Assembly (NCBI GenBank): GCA_963660435.1 | Contig: CAVKYI010000022.1 | Coordinates: 1 to 30,702, forward strand | DNA: 30,702 nucleotides | DNA from: Hallerella sp963660435 | Lineage (GTDB): Bacteria; Fibrobacterota; Fibrobacteria; Fibrobacterales; Fibrobacteraceae | Direction of reading: 5' to 3' | Shown here: in pieces, positions 8,096-16,016 of the stretch | Layout of the letters: each line of letters opens with the position of its first letter | Numbering within the stretch: the stretch's first letter is position 1 | Position numbers and translations under genes: made by a program | The notes under the pieces: model-generated | The model's database searches: none | What the model was told of the DNA's origin: nothing | What the model saw: only the letters and a program-made list of their open reading frames with translations

Positions 8096-8718
8096 GAAAG
8101 ATCCTGAAGATTCTGTTCCTTCTCGTCGCGACGCTTTCGGCAGGCGATCTTTCCGATTCGACGAGGACGCTCAGGATTTCCACATGGCCATCCGGCGCCG
8201 AACTCTATCTCGGAAGCCGCCCAGGTTCGTTTGCAAGAAAAGCGCCTTTCAAGAGTCCGCAAGAAATTCGACTGGAAGACGCCGACACGGTAGTCCGCGT
8301 AACCCTCTTCAAACCGGGATATTCCGACACGACTCTAGACATCCGCATTGCCGATTCTCCGCAAAGCTTCACATGGATAGAGCTCAAGGAAGCCGACCTG
8401 GACAAGATTGAATTCCAGGAAAAGATTCTTGACAGGCGAAAGAACCGACAGGTCGGAAAAATCCTTTTCGCCTCGAGCCTCGTTCCGCTAGCCCTTGCCG
8501 GGACATTCGCCGCGCTCGCCGAAGTCCACTTTCAGGATGCCGAAAAGGCTCGAAAAAAAATCGAGAAGAGCGTCATCCGCGAAGGCGACGAGTACCGGGC
8601 GTTCGAAAGAAAGTTTTCCGACGAGAAAGAACGCGGAAAGGATTTCCGGAAAGCGGCAACCGTCTCGCTTGGTTTCAGCGCGCTCCTTCTCGCTTCCGCA
8701 GTCATCTTCTACTTTTAG
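8092..8718 (+). CDS. PEGA-domain protein with two C-terminal membrane helices (208 aa)
   Basis: The start overlaps the previous gene by 4 bp. A signal peptide (MRKILKILFLLVATLSAG) precedes a PEGA domain at about residues 25-105, recognised from ISTWPSGAELYLGSRPG and VTLFKPGYSDTTLDIRI. PEGA domains are surface or periplasmic beta-sandwich modules. After a charged helix come a membrane segment (about 125-143), a 45-residue strongly charged stretch rich in Lys, Glu and Arg, and a last membrane segment (about 190-207). The next gene has the same order of parts, which points to duplication. A role in anchoring envelope machinery is plausible from context but not shown. Confidence 0.75.
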   Translation: MRKILKILFLLVATLSAGDLSDSTRTLRISTWPSGAELYLGSRPGSFARKAPFKSPQEIRLEDADTVVRVTLFKPGYSDTTLDIRIADSPQSFTWIELKEADLDKIEFQEKILDRRKNRQVGKILFASSLVPLALAGTFAALAEVHFQDAEKARKKIEKSVIREGDEYRAFERKFSDEKERGKDFRKAATVSLGFSALLLASAVIFYF

Positions 8719-8727
8719 AGCCAGCCC

Positions 8728-10233
8728 ATGAAAAAGATTTTCGCCATTCTGCTTCTCGCCGTTTCGGTACTTGTCGCCGAAGAAATCCAGCGCGGCCTTC
8801 CGCTTTCGGTCTCGCTCGTTTCCGGGACAATCCGGCAGGCGGAATACATCGGAAGCTCGGGCGATACGATTTTCCTTGGCGGATTTGTCGCGGACACTTT
8901 CACCGTCGTCAAGATACAGAAAGAGAGGATCCAGGAGATCCGGGATTCCGCGGGAAACGTCCTGACTTTTGCCGAAGCGGATTCGCTCTACCGAAACTTC
9001 TCCGCCGACACCCTTTCCGCGAACCTGGACGAAAACGTTCCGGACGTTTCCGGGAAAACCCTGGTCTTTCCGGTCTTCAGACGTGCAATCGATTCCTCTC
9101 TCGCCGAAAGGATCTACGATCTGGAACTTCAACTTCTCCGGGAATCGGGCGACCGCGTCCTGAAAGTTTCGGCAAGGGACTTTCCCCGTTGCAAGGATTC
9201 TCCCTGTATCGCGAGCGTCGCGGAAGAGCGCGGAGCGACCGCCGTCTGGACAGCCGAAATTCGCCCGGCAAGGCACCAGGACAGCCTAGACATCCATCTT
9301 CACCGTTTTCTCTTCGAAAGCAAGTCCCAAAGTTCGGAACGCCTGACCGTTTCGTCAAGACACGCGACGGAAGAGCTTCTCGACCGAAACCGCTTTCTCT
9401 CGCTCGTAAGGAAAGTCAAGGGAACCTACCGGGAAAAGCCCGAAAAGAAGGAAACGAAAAGCTTTATCCTTGTGGAAACCTACCCGGAAGGTGCAAACCT
9501 TTCCCGCAAGGGCGAAGACATCGTTTGCCAGACACCCTGCGCATTTGCCGTTGCGGACACGGGAAAAGTGGAACTCGAAGCGTACTGGAATGTCGAAGGG
9601 ACGCTGTGGGCGAACAAGGCGACCGTCCGACCGATTGCCGGAGACACGACGAAAATCAACATGCACCTAAAGCGCGTCAAGCCGGAAGTGGAAATTCGAA
9701 CGGTCCCGTCCGGCGCAAGGATCTTTTCCGAGACGGAAGTCACCCCGAGTTCCCGCCCCATCGGCAAAACGCCGAAAACGCTCTTTTCCGAAGAACCGGG
9801 ACCGGCAAGCATCCATCTCTGGAAAGAAGGATTCCGGGATTCCGTCGTCGAGTTCTACGTAAACGCGACAACGAGAACGCAGCTCGAAATCCAGCTGACC
9901 CCGATAGCGACGCCCGAAGAGCGCAAGGCCCAGGAAGTCTTCAAAGCCATCCGGAAGCGCCTTTTCTGGGGGCATCTAGCCCTCGGCACGGCCCTCGCTC
10001 CCGCCGTCGCCGGAGGAATTTTCCTCTACATCTCCGAAAAGGACCGCGACAAGGCAAAGTCCATCAAGAAGGAGCTCTCCATGCCGAGTTCCGGAGGCGG
10101 GAAAAACTTCCAGACATTGCTCGACAGGAACCACCGCTACGCGGACAGAGCCAAGACGGAGCGCTACGTCGGGACGGGATTCCTGATTCTCGCCGGTGGA
10201 CTTTTGGCGACGGGCATCGTTCTCTCGTTCTAG
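8728..10233 (+). CDS. PEGA-domain membrane protein (501 aa)
   Basis: A cleavable signal peptide (ending SVLVAEE) is followed by a beta-rich N-terminal domain with SGTIRQAEYIGSSGDTIFL, similar to domains that mediate envelope assembly. Next is a segment that may bind partners (about 105-245), then two PEGA-like repeats beginning ILVETYPEGANLSRKG and VEIRTVPSGARIFSE. The C-terminus repeats the plan of the 208-aa neighbour: membrane helix, charged segment (SEKDRDKAKSIKKEL), membrane helix (GTGFLILAGGLLATGIVLSF). It starts 9 bp after the previous stop, where AGAGCCAGCCC offers only a weak ribosome-binding site. It is the last gene of the lipoprotein/PEGA operon. The function is unknown. Confidence 0.75.
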   Translation: MKKIFAILLLAVSVLVAEEIQRGLPLSVSLVSGTIRQAEYIGSSGDTIFLGGFVADTFTVVKIQKERIQEIRDSAGNVLTFAEADSLYRNFSADTLSANLDENVPDVSGKTLVFPVFRRAIDSSLAERIYDLELQLLRESGDRVLKVSARDFPRCKDSPCIASVAEERGATAVWTAEIRPARHQDSLDIHLHRFLFESKSQSSERLTVSSRHATEELLDRNRFLSLVRKVKGTYREKPEKKETKSFILVETYPEGANLSRKGEDIVCQTPCAFAVADTGKVELEAYWNVEGTLWANKATVRPIAGDTTKINMHLKRVKPEVEIRTVPSGARIFSETEVTPSSRPIGKTPKTLFSEEPGPASIHLWKEGFRDSVVEFYVNATTRTQLEIQLTPIATPEERKAQEVFKAIRKRLFWGHLALGTALAPAVAGGIFLYISEKDRDKAKSIKKELSMPSSGGGKNFQTLLDRNHRYADRAKTERYVGTGFLILAGGLLATGIVLSF

Positions 10234-10303
10234 GGTGTCTTTTGCGCTTATTTTAGCGTTATCGCCGAGACGCTTTGGATTGCAAGAAACTAAATTATAG
10301 CCG

Positions 10304-11845
10304 ATGCGTAAATTCTTGATTTTTCTCCTTGTCGCTACATCTGCGTTCGCTGCCGACTTTGAACGTTCCAATTGGCATACCCAGACATTTTTCCGGGTCG
10401 AGCCTTACACGCCTATCACGTTCGAAGGCGAGGGCCAGCTCCTGACCGAAAAAATCGACGAAGACGTGCTCACCGTGCCGATGTCGCTCGGATTTCTCTT
10501 CAGCCCGCTCTTTACGCCGCTCTACAAGGCGGACATGCCTTTCACCATCTGGCTCGGTGCCGAGTTCGGCGAGTTCCAGTTCGGGGAAATCTCGTCGGGA
10601 AAGAATTACCGATTCAACGAACAGGAAAACACCGGTAGCGGCCAAAGCCTCTCCTTCATGTCGTTCAACCCCGCGGGTCTCTTCGGCTTTTCCGTGAACC
10701 TGGTCGGCAATCTGGACCTGCGCGTTCTCGGGGGCGTCGGGATGCGCTACTACCGCTTCGAGAACAAGGAAACAAGGACGACAAAGACCCATTCGGAAAC
10801 GTCGATGAGCTATTTCGTCTCCGGCGGTCTCGAATACCGGCTTTTCGAACTTTTCAAGGATGGAGACCTCAAGATCGGTCTGCACGTGAAGAAGGATTTC
10901 GGCAAGCTCGAAAACGTCGAAGCCGTCCCCCGCTTTTCAAGCGACAAGGGAGAAGACGCGGCTCTTTCCACGCCCGGAGCCTATGCCGGAACCAAGTTCA
11001 GTAAAATCGAAACGAAACTCCCCGTCCGCATTGGACTCGAAATTTCCCTCGAATTCGGACGAGAAAGCCGCCGGGACCGCAAGATGCGCTTTGCGCTCCG
11101 CAACCGAGACGCCCAGCTTCGAAACAACTCCGAAGTCAAGGACACTCTTTCCGACTGGGACTGCATGGCCATCGAACGCGACTACCGCTTCTTCCTCGAA
11201 GACGGCGCGCTTCCCGACATGAGCGAAAAATATACCAAGGCGCAGTTCAACGACGTTCTCGAAAGCTACCTCGCCTTCTGCCACCCGGAAGACCTCGCGA
11301 CCAAGGAACAGCTCTACAGCACGCTCGACTCGAACAAGGTCCAGCTGAAGGAATACCAGGTCTCGCAGGAAGATTCCCGATTCAAGCAGGTCATGGCGTC
11401 GAACGACCCGGAAATGCTCGAAATGTATCTGCAATACTATCCCGATTCCCCGCACCGCGCGGAAATCGAAGCGAAGCTCCAGGTCGTCGGCGACTACCAG
11501 GTTTTCAAGAAGGCGCAGGAAGCCAACTCCTTCAAGGCATACCTCGACTACCTGTCCGACTTCCCGAACGGAGAGTTCCGAAACGAAGCCGAAGAATGCA
11601 TCTTCCGGCTCGTGCAGGAAAGCAACCGCGTCAAGGACTACCAGATCTACCTGAAGCGCTTCCCGAACGGACGCTTCGAAAGCGAAGCGCGCCATGCGCT
11701 GCAAGAGATCCAGCGGGCATCCGGCATAGTCGAATCGCCCGCTCCGGAAGTCCAGCAGCCCGAAGAAAAGGCATCGGTAAACAAGACAAAGAAATCAAAG
11801 TCCAAGGCGAAAAAAGCTTCCAAGAAGAAAGCCAAGAAGAAGTAA
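10304..11845 (+). CDS. Outer-membrane beta-barrel protein with C-terminal alpha repeats (513 aa)
   Basis: A signal peptide (MRKFLIFLLVATSAFA) is followed by about 230 residues of alternating hydrophobic/polar strands with aromatic girdles (LRVLGGVGMRYYRF, SYFVSGGLEYRLF, VRIGLEISLEFG), as in outer-membrane porin-like barrels. From about residue 335 there are at least three helical repeats of 38-40 residues with a shared YLxxxPxxxxRxEAxxxL pattern (for example YLDYLSDFPNGEFRNEAEE and YLKRFPNGRFESEARHAL), resembling periplasmic TPR-like repeats. The last 30 residues are almost all Lys, Ser and Ala, perhaps for cell-wall binding. It stands 70 bp after the PEGA operon, possibly with its own promoter (TAAATTATAG just before the ATG). 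It may connect the outer membrane with that envelope complex. Confidence 0.7.
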   Translation: MRKFLIFLLVATSAFAADFERSNWHTQTFFRVEPYTPITFEGEGQLLTEKIDEDVLTVPMSLGFLFSPLFTPLYKADMPFTIWLGAEFGEFQFGEISSGKNYRFNEQENTGSGQSLSFMSFNPAGLFGFSVNLVGNLDLRVLGGVGMRYYRFENKETRTTKTHSETSMSYFVSGGLEYRLFELFKDGDLKIGLHVKKDFGKLENVEAVPRFSSDKGEDAALSTPGAYAGTKFSKIETKLPVRIGLEISLEFGRESRRDRKMRFALRNRDAQLRNNSEVKDTLSDWDCMAIERDYRFFLEDGALPDMSEKYTKAQFNDVLESYLAFCHPEDLATKEQLYSTLDSNKVQLKEYQVSQEDSRFKQVMASNDPEMLEMYLQYYPDSPHRAEIEAKLQVVGDYQVFKKAQEANSFKAYLDYLSDFPNGEFRNEAEECIFRLVQESNRVKDYQIYLKRFPNGRFESEARHALQEIQRASGIVESPAPEVQQPEEKASVNKTKKSKSKAKKASKKKAKKK

Positions 11846-11875
11846 TCATCCTCCGGCAAAAAACGCCTTTTGTCC

Positions 11876-13456
11876 ATGGCGGAATCTTCCTTTCGAGAAA
11901 TCCAGATCGGCGACAAGCCCGTTTTCGAGAAATATCTGCTTCCGGCAGACAGGCAATGTGCGGATTACGCATTCGCGAACCTGCTCGCCTGGTCAGGATT
12001 CTACGATTCGCAGTGGCTTGAACGAGACGGTTTTCTCGTCATCCGCTTTCGAATCGACGGGTCCGAAAAACGGGCCTACCTGGAGCCTCTCGGTTCGGGC
12101 GACCGCAAGAAGATCATGGATTTTATCCGCCAGGACGCCACAGGCAAGGATGAGCCTCTGCGCCTTTTTTCGCTTTCCAGGGAATTCGCCGAAAGCCTCC
12201 GGAAAATGCCGGCTTTCGATTCCTTGCGCATCTACCCGAACCGGGCCTTCGGGAACTACATCTACCCGAGACTCCAGCTTGCGGAACTCGCCGGGAAAAA
12301 GTTTCACGCCAAGCGCAATCACGTCGAAAGATTCCAGAAGCTCTATCCCGAATTCCATTCCCGGGAAATTTCCCCGCAAGAGGACCTCCGAGCCTTGGAC
12401 CGGATTCTCGAAAAATGGATTCGCTCCCGAAAAAGGATGACGAAGACCGTCCTCGAAGAAAAGGCGGCTATCAAAAGATTTCTCGGAAGCTACAGGGAAC
12501 TCGGACTCTTTGGCGTCATCCTCTTCGTTCGAGACGTTCCCGTAGCCTTTTCCTTCGGCTCCCGAATCACGCGCGACACGTTCTGCGTCCACATCGAAAA
12601 AGCGGATACTTCCTACGAAGGCGCATACGCAATCATCAACCAGCTCCTGGCGAAGTCCCTGCCGGAGGAAATCCGCCATGTCAACCGGGAAGAGGACATG
12701 GGAATTCCCGGACTTCGCAAGGCAAAGCTTTCTTACCACCCCGAAACGATTACCGAGGAATTTTTCGCCTGCGACTCCGGTTCCGTCGAAGCGGGCGTCT
12801 GGGATCTCTGGCAAAGGAGTTTTCCCGGAGACGATGACGAATTCATGCAGGCTTTTCTCTATCCCTATTCGAACGACAGGACGCGAATTACCTTGTACGA
12901 AAACGGCGTTCTCGCTTCGATGCTTCACCTGTTCGAAATGGACAGTCCCTGGGGTAGTGTCGGCTACATCTACGGGCTTGCGACAGACGAAAGGTCTAGA
13001 GGGAAAGGCCTGGCCTCGCGGCTAATCGCGGAAGCGCTCCGAAGGGCAAGGAAAGCAGGCGCGATTCTCGTCTGGACAATCCCGGAAAACAAAAGCTTCG
13101 GCGGTTGGCTACGATTTGACTTTAGCGATATTCAAGACAGGCCACTCGCATTCGAAACCGACGACGGCTTTTCTTTCGGCGAAAATCCGGAAACGGACTT
13201 CGGCATTTTCCGCATCGTCGATATGCGCGCCCACTTGGAACGGTTCGCCCGGGGACATCCCGAAATCCAGGCGGAATTTTCGGTCAAGGATACTCTCTTT
13301 CCCGACAATTCGGGAACCTATGCGCTGGCGTCAGGCAAGATTTCCTGTCGGCAGGAGCTTTCGGCGCCTCTGGCCTACACGCCCCGGGATATCGCCACCC
13401 TGTACCCTCCGGAAAAAAGCGGAACTCTAATTCCCGTTGTTTCTGGACAACACTAA
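11876..13456 (+). CDS. DUF2156 (lysylphosphatidylglycerol synthase C-terminal-like) fused to GNAT acyltransferase (526 aa)
   Basis: Residues about 10-295 match the DUF2156 fold: NHVERFQKLYPEF and the diagnostic REEDMGIPGLRKAKLSYHP. This is a tandem-GNAT-like module related to the aminoacyl-transferring half of MprF. Residues about 300-440 form a separate GNAT acetyltransferase with the acetyl-CoA loop ATDERSRGKGLASRLI. The remaining 85 residues (GKISCRQELSAPLAYTPRDI) resemble the C-terminal domain that follows GNATs in Eis-like proteins. No membrane helices are present, so the product is cytosolic or peripheral. ATG 11876 is preferred to the upstream TTG, and the ribosome-binding site is weak. 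An amino-acid or acyl transfer to lipid or small-molecule amines is possible; the substrate cannot be read from the sequence. Confidence 0.75.
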   Translation: MAESSFREIQIGDKPVFEKYLLPADRQCADYAFANLLAWSGFYDSQWLERDGFLVIRFRIDGSEKRAYLEPLGSGDRKKIMDFIRQDATGKDEPLRLFSLSREFAESLRKMPAFDSLRIYPNRAFGNYIYPRLQLAELAGKKFHAKRNHVERFQKLYPEFHSREISPQEDLRALDRILEKWIRSRKRMTKTVLEEKAAIKRFLGSYRELGLFGVILFVRDVPVAFSFGSRITRDTFCVHIEKADTSYEGAYAIINQLLAKSLPEEIRHVNREEDMGIPGLRKAKLSYHPETITEEFFACDSGSVEAGVWDLWQRSFPGDDDEFMQAFLYPYSNDRTRITLYENGVLASMLHLFEMDSPWGSVGYIYGLATDERSRGKGLASRLIAEALRRARKAGAILVWTIPENKSFGGWLRFDFSDIQDRPLAFETDDGFSFGENPETDFGIFRIVDMRAHLERFARGHPEIQAEFSVKDTLFPDNSGTYALASGKISCRQELSAPLAYTPRDIATLYPPEKSGTLIPVVSGQH

Positions 13457-13504
13457 AATCTTTCGACAGCGAAAAAACCTTTTCTATTTATCTACATTCC
13501 GAAT

Positions 13505-14350
13505 ATGGCCAAAAGTGCGCGCAAAGTCTTTGAATACCTGGATTACCGGGAATTTCTCGGCGACTACTACAAGTCCCGCAAGGCGGAAAATCCCGCCTTT
13601 TCCCTGCGCGCTTTTTCCGACAGGATCGGATTCAAGGCCAAGGATTTCATCAGCCGCGTCATGCAGGGATCCAAGAACCTTTCCACCCAGAGCATTCAAA
13701 AAATCGTCGTCGGACTAAAGCTCGGCAAGCGCGAAGCCGCCTATTTCGAGAACCTCGTCTGGTTCAACCAGGCGGAAACGACCGAAGAAAAGAACAGCCG
13801 ATTCGAAAAGATGCAGAACGAGCTGAAAATCGTTCGCTTTGCCAAGGGACAGCATCTTCTGGCCTTTTACCAATACCAGGTCTATTCCCACTGGCGGCAT
13901 CTCGCCGTGCGTTCTCTCATCGGCATGAACGGTTTCCGGGGAGACTTTTCCCTTCTCGCCAAATCCGTCCATCCTCCAATTTCCATCGAAGAAGCCCGCG
14001 AATCCGTCACGCTACTCGAAAACTGTCATCTCGTCGAAAAGAAGGAAGACGGTTCCTACGCCTTGGTGAACAAGGACATCACCACCGGAGACAGCACGTC
14101 GAAAATAGCCCTGCGCGGCTTCCACCAGCGCAGCATCGCCCTCGGAGCCTCTTCCATCGACAGGGATGCTCCGCGCATTCGAAACATTTCGGGCCTAACC
14201 CTAGGCATTTCCCAGGCGGGCTACGAAAAAATCGTCGAACGCATCAACGCGTTTCGCAAGGAAATCGCGCAAATCGCCGACGAAGACGAAAATGCGGACA
14301 AGGTTTACCAGCTAGAGCTCCTGCTCTTTCCGCTCGGCGGAAATCTTTGA
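13505..14350 (+). CDS. TIGR02147 / DUF4423 family putative regulator (281 aa)
   Basis: The N-terminus FEYLDYREFLGDYYKSRKAENPAFSLRAFSDRIGFKAKDFISRV is the hallmark start of this family, cut here into FEYLDYREFLGDYY and FSLRAFSDRIGFKAKDFI. The second part resembles a helix-turn-helix. The C-terminal domain (about 90-281) carries WRHLAVRSLIGMNGF and GLTLGISQAGYEKIVERI, both typical. TIGR02147 proteins are expanded in Fibrobacter and a few relatives and are thought, not proven, to be transcription regulators. The gene is monocistronic, with a CTATTTA box about 15 bp before the ATG, and is the last host gene before the prophage. It is the best single clue to the host taxon. Confidence 0.88.
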   Translation: MAKSARKVFEYLDYREFLGDYYKSRKAENPAFSLRAFSDRIGFKAKDFISRVMQGSKNLSTQSIQKIVVGLKLGKREAAYFENLVWFNQAETTEEKNSRFEKMQNELKIVRFAKGQHLLAFYQYQVYSHWRHLAVRSLIGMNGFRGDFSLLAKSVHPPISIEEARESVTLLENCHLVEKKEDGSYALVNKDITTGDSTSKIALRGFHQRSIALGASSIDRDAPRIRNISGLTLGISQAGYEKIVERINAFRKEIAQIADEDENADKVYQLELLLFPLGGNL

Positions 14351-14422
14351 CTTTTCCCAAGAACAGGTTTTCCGGAACACGCAAAAAGCGCGCCAAGCCA
14401 ACGGAATCAACTTGCAAACAAA

Positions 14423-14452
14423 AAAAGACTACTTCAAATGAAGCAGTCTTTT
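14423..14452 (-). terminator. Rho-independent terminator of the resident tRNA-Lys locus
   Basis: On the minus strand AAAAGACTGCTTC-ATTT-GAAGTAGTCTTTT forms a 13-bp stem with one G-U pair, followed by a run of T. It lies three bases beyond the 3' end of the tRNA-Lys fragment, as expected for the native tRNA terminator. On the plus strand the G-U becomes an A-C mismatch, so it may work less well for the regulator gene upstream. Confidence 0.75.
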
Positions 14453-14454
14453 CG

Positions 14455-14504
14455 TGGATGATGCAGGGGTCGAACCTGCGACCCGCTGATTAAGAGTCAG
14501 CTGC
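14455..14504 (-). other. attL: 3' part of tRNA-Lys(CUU) gene
   Basis: Read on the minus strand, the segment holds an anticodon arm (GCTGA-CTCTTAA-TCAGC, anticodon CTT at loop positions 3-5), a 5-nt variable loop, a T arm (GCAGG-TTCGACC-CCTGC), the 3' acceptor strand ATCATCC and discriminator A. The D arm and 5' acceptor strand are missing: upstream of GCAGCTGA the sequence no longer resembles a tRNA. A 3' tRNA fragment with its terminator on the host side is the standard remnant left when an element integrates in a tRNA gene. The full gene should be at the other end of the element. CCA is not encoded. Confidence 0.8.
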
Positions 14505-14596
14505 AGCCCGTAATCCCTTTATCCTTGTGCCTTTCCCGCCACATCACGCAAAGTACGCATTTTCCAAGACCGTCCGGAAAAATACCAGGAGCCACC

Positions 14597-14636
14597 CGTA
14601 AGGATATACGGGAAAAGGTCGTAAGCTATACGTAAG
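14597..14636. repeat. CGTAAG repeats beside the attachment site
   Basis: CGTAAGGATATACG (14597-14610) and CGTAAGCTATACG (14620-14632) are near-identical direct repeats. A third CGTAAG follows at 14631-14636. The first copy is also part of the palindrome CCCGTA-AGGATA-TACGGG. The position 100-140 bp inside the element fits arm-type integrase or excisionase sites. This is inferred from location only. Confidence 0.4.
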
Positions 14637-14725
14637 AAAGTCCGTGCAGTTCCCGGGAGACCTGTCTATATTCATAGGCAAGGAAAGGCGACGACGCCTT
14701 CCCGGAAAAGAAAGAGGTAAAGAAA

Positions 14726-15061
14726 ATGCTTATCATCGAAACCACAACCAAGACCTACGCGTTTCTCTCGGTCGCTTCCCTGGAATCCAGCCAGGAGAGC
14801 GGTGAATTCACAGTCCGGTCCGATGGCCGGGGATACACGTTCCGCATCCCGGTCGAGGGGACCAAGGGTGAAACCATCGTCGGCATCTTTGCCGGCAAGG
14901 ATGGAAAGACCGAAATTCCCCACCTCCCGGAAGGCGAGCGCCCCCGCCGCGGCAGGCTTTCCGAGAGCGCCTATGAGCAGGCGCTGGACGAATATGAAGC
15001 AAGCATTTGGGAACACTATATGGCGCTTCCAGGCATGATCGCCCGGGGGGTCGGATGCTGA
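14726..15061 (+). CDS. Hypothetical phage protein (111 aa)
   Basis: First gene of the element's left arm. ATG 14726 follows AGAGGTAAAG, and a CTATATT box lies about 55 bp upstream (14666-14672). The N-terminal half looks like a small beta-rich domain (IIETTTKTYAFLSV, EFTVRSDGRGYTFRIPVEG, ETIVGIFAGKDG). The C-terminal half is an acidic helix (LSESAYEQALDEYEASIWEHY). No family is recognised. Its last 7 bases overlap the start of the ArdC-like gene, so the two are translationally coupled. It may be an accessory factor for that protein. Confidence 0.65.
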   Translation: MLIIETTTKTYAFLSVASLESSQESGEFTVRSDGRGYTFRIPVEGTKGETIVGIFAGKDGKTEIPHLPEGERPRRGRLSESAYEQALDEYEASIWEHYMALPGMIARGVGC

Positions 15062-15903
15062 AGCAGTACGAGGAAATCCTCTCCCGCATCTCGGCGGACC
15101 TCGAAAGGGGAATCATCCCGTGGGAGAAGCCGTGGTGCCTCACTGGCGAGGGCATCGTCAGCCATTCCACCGGGCACGGCTACAGCCTGCTGAACTGCAT
15201 GCTGCTCGACCGGCCCGGCGAATACCTGACGTTCGCACAGGCGAAAAGGGAAGGCGGGATGGTGAAGAAGGGGGCGAAGTCCAGCGCGATATTCTTCTAC
15301 AGGCAAATCGCGATCAGGAAGGACGAGGACGGCAAGGAGCTCGAAGAGCCGAAGACAGTCCCCTACCTGGAAAAGTTCCGGGTGTTCCACATCGACGACT
15401 GCGAGGGAATCGAGCCGAAGTACGCCGACAGGTGGAAGGACGTAAAGGAAACGAGGGTGAACGGCTCGGACGAGGATGCGGAAAGGGTCTCCCGCGGATA
15501 CATGGAACGCGAGGGAATCCGAATTTTCCACGGCGGGGACAGGGCGTGCTACAGCCCGGCGACGGATTCCGTCACCCTCCCCAAGGCGGGGCACTTCGTG
15601 GACGATTCGAGCTACTATGCGACGCTCTTCCACGAGCTCGGCCACTCGACCGGGGCGCCGAAAAGGCTCGACCGCAAAATCCGCAACACGTTCGGAAATT
15701 CCCTCTACGCAAGGGAGGAACTCGTCGCGGAAATCTGCTCCGCGTTCGTCACCGGGCGGCTCGGCCTCGACACTGGCAGGACGCGGAGGAACGCGACTGC
15801 CTACATCCAGGACTGGAAGAGGAAGCTCTCGGACGACCCGGCGGCGATCGTCTGGGCGGCGTCCCGGGCGGAGAAGGCGGCGAACCTCATCCTCGGGAAA
15901 TGA
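15055..15903 (+). CDS. ArdC-like antirestriction protein with zincin domain (282 aa)
   Basis: The N-terminal domain (about 1-130) has the ArdC/DUF1738 layout: a helix with ILSRISADLERGIIPWEKPW, then GYSLLNCMLL, EYLTFAQAKREGG and VKKGAKSSAIFFYR. This module binds single-stranded DNA in ArdC proteins. The C-terminal domain (about 150-282) is a zinc metallopeptidase-like fold with FHELGHSTG (His193, Glu194, His197) and a downstream REELVAEICSAF helix that can supply the third ligand. ArdC of plasmids protects incoming DNA from restriction, and the same role in a phage is likely. Start ATG 15055 overlaps the previous stop and lies behind a G-rich site. A terminator follows directly. Confidence 0.85.
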   Translation: MLKQYEEILSRISADLERGIIPWEKPWCLTGEGIVSHSTGHGYSLLNCMLLDRPGEYLTFAQAKREGGMVKKGAKSSAIFFYRQIAIRKDEDGKELEEPKTVPYLEKFRVFHIDDCEGIEPKYADRWKDVKETRVNGSDEDAERVSRGYMEREGIRIFHGGDRACYSPATDSVTLPKAGHFVDDSSYYATLFHELGHSTGAPKRLDRKIRNTFGNSLYAREELVAEICSAFVTGRLGLDTGRTRRNATAYIQDWKRKLSDDPAAIVWAASRAEKAANLILGK

Positions 15904-15910
15904 CGGCACG

Positions 15911-15968
15911 GCGTCCCGCCCGGAAGGCTTAAACCTCTTTCATCCCGGAAGGGCGGGGCGCATTTTTT
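15911..15968 (+). terminator. Rho-independent terminator after the ardC-like gene
   Basis: GCGTCCCGCCC (15911-15921) pairs with GGGCGGGGCGC (15951-15961) over 11 bp with one T-G pair, enclosing a 29-base loop. It is followed by six T at 15963-15968. The loop is large for a terminator. Confidence 0.65.
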
Positions 15969-16016
15969 CTACACATCCAAAAATTTTTCACAATCCCAAA
16001 AAAAAGGAAATGGAAT

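Noticed and set aside
14450..14545. Complete tRNA gene
   Set aside because: The anticodon and T arms are perfect, but no D arm or matching 5' acceptor strand follows GCAGCTGA, so only the 3' part is present.
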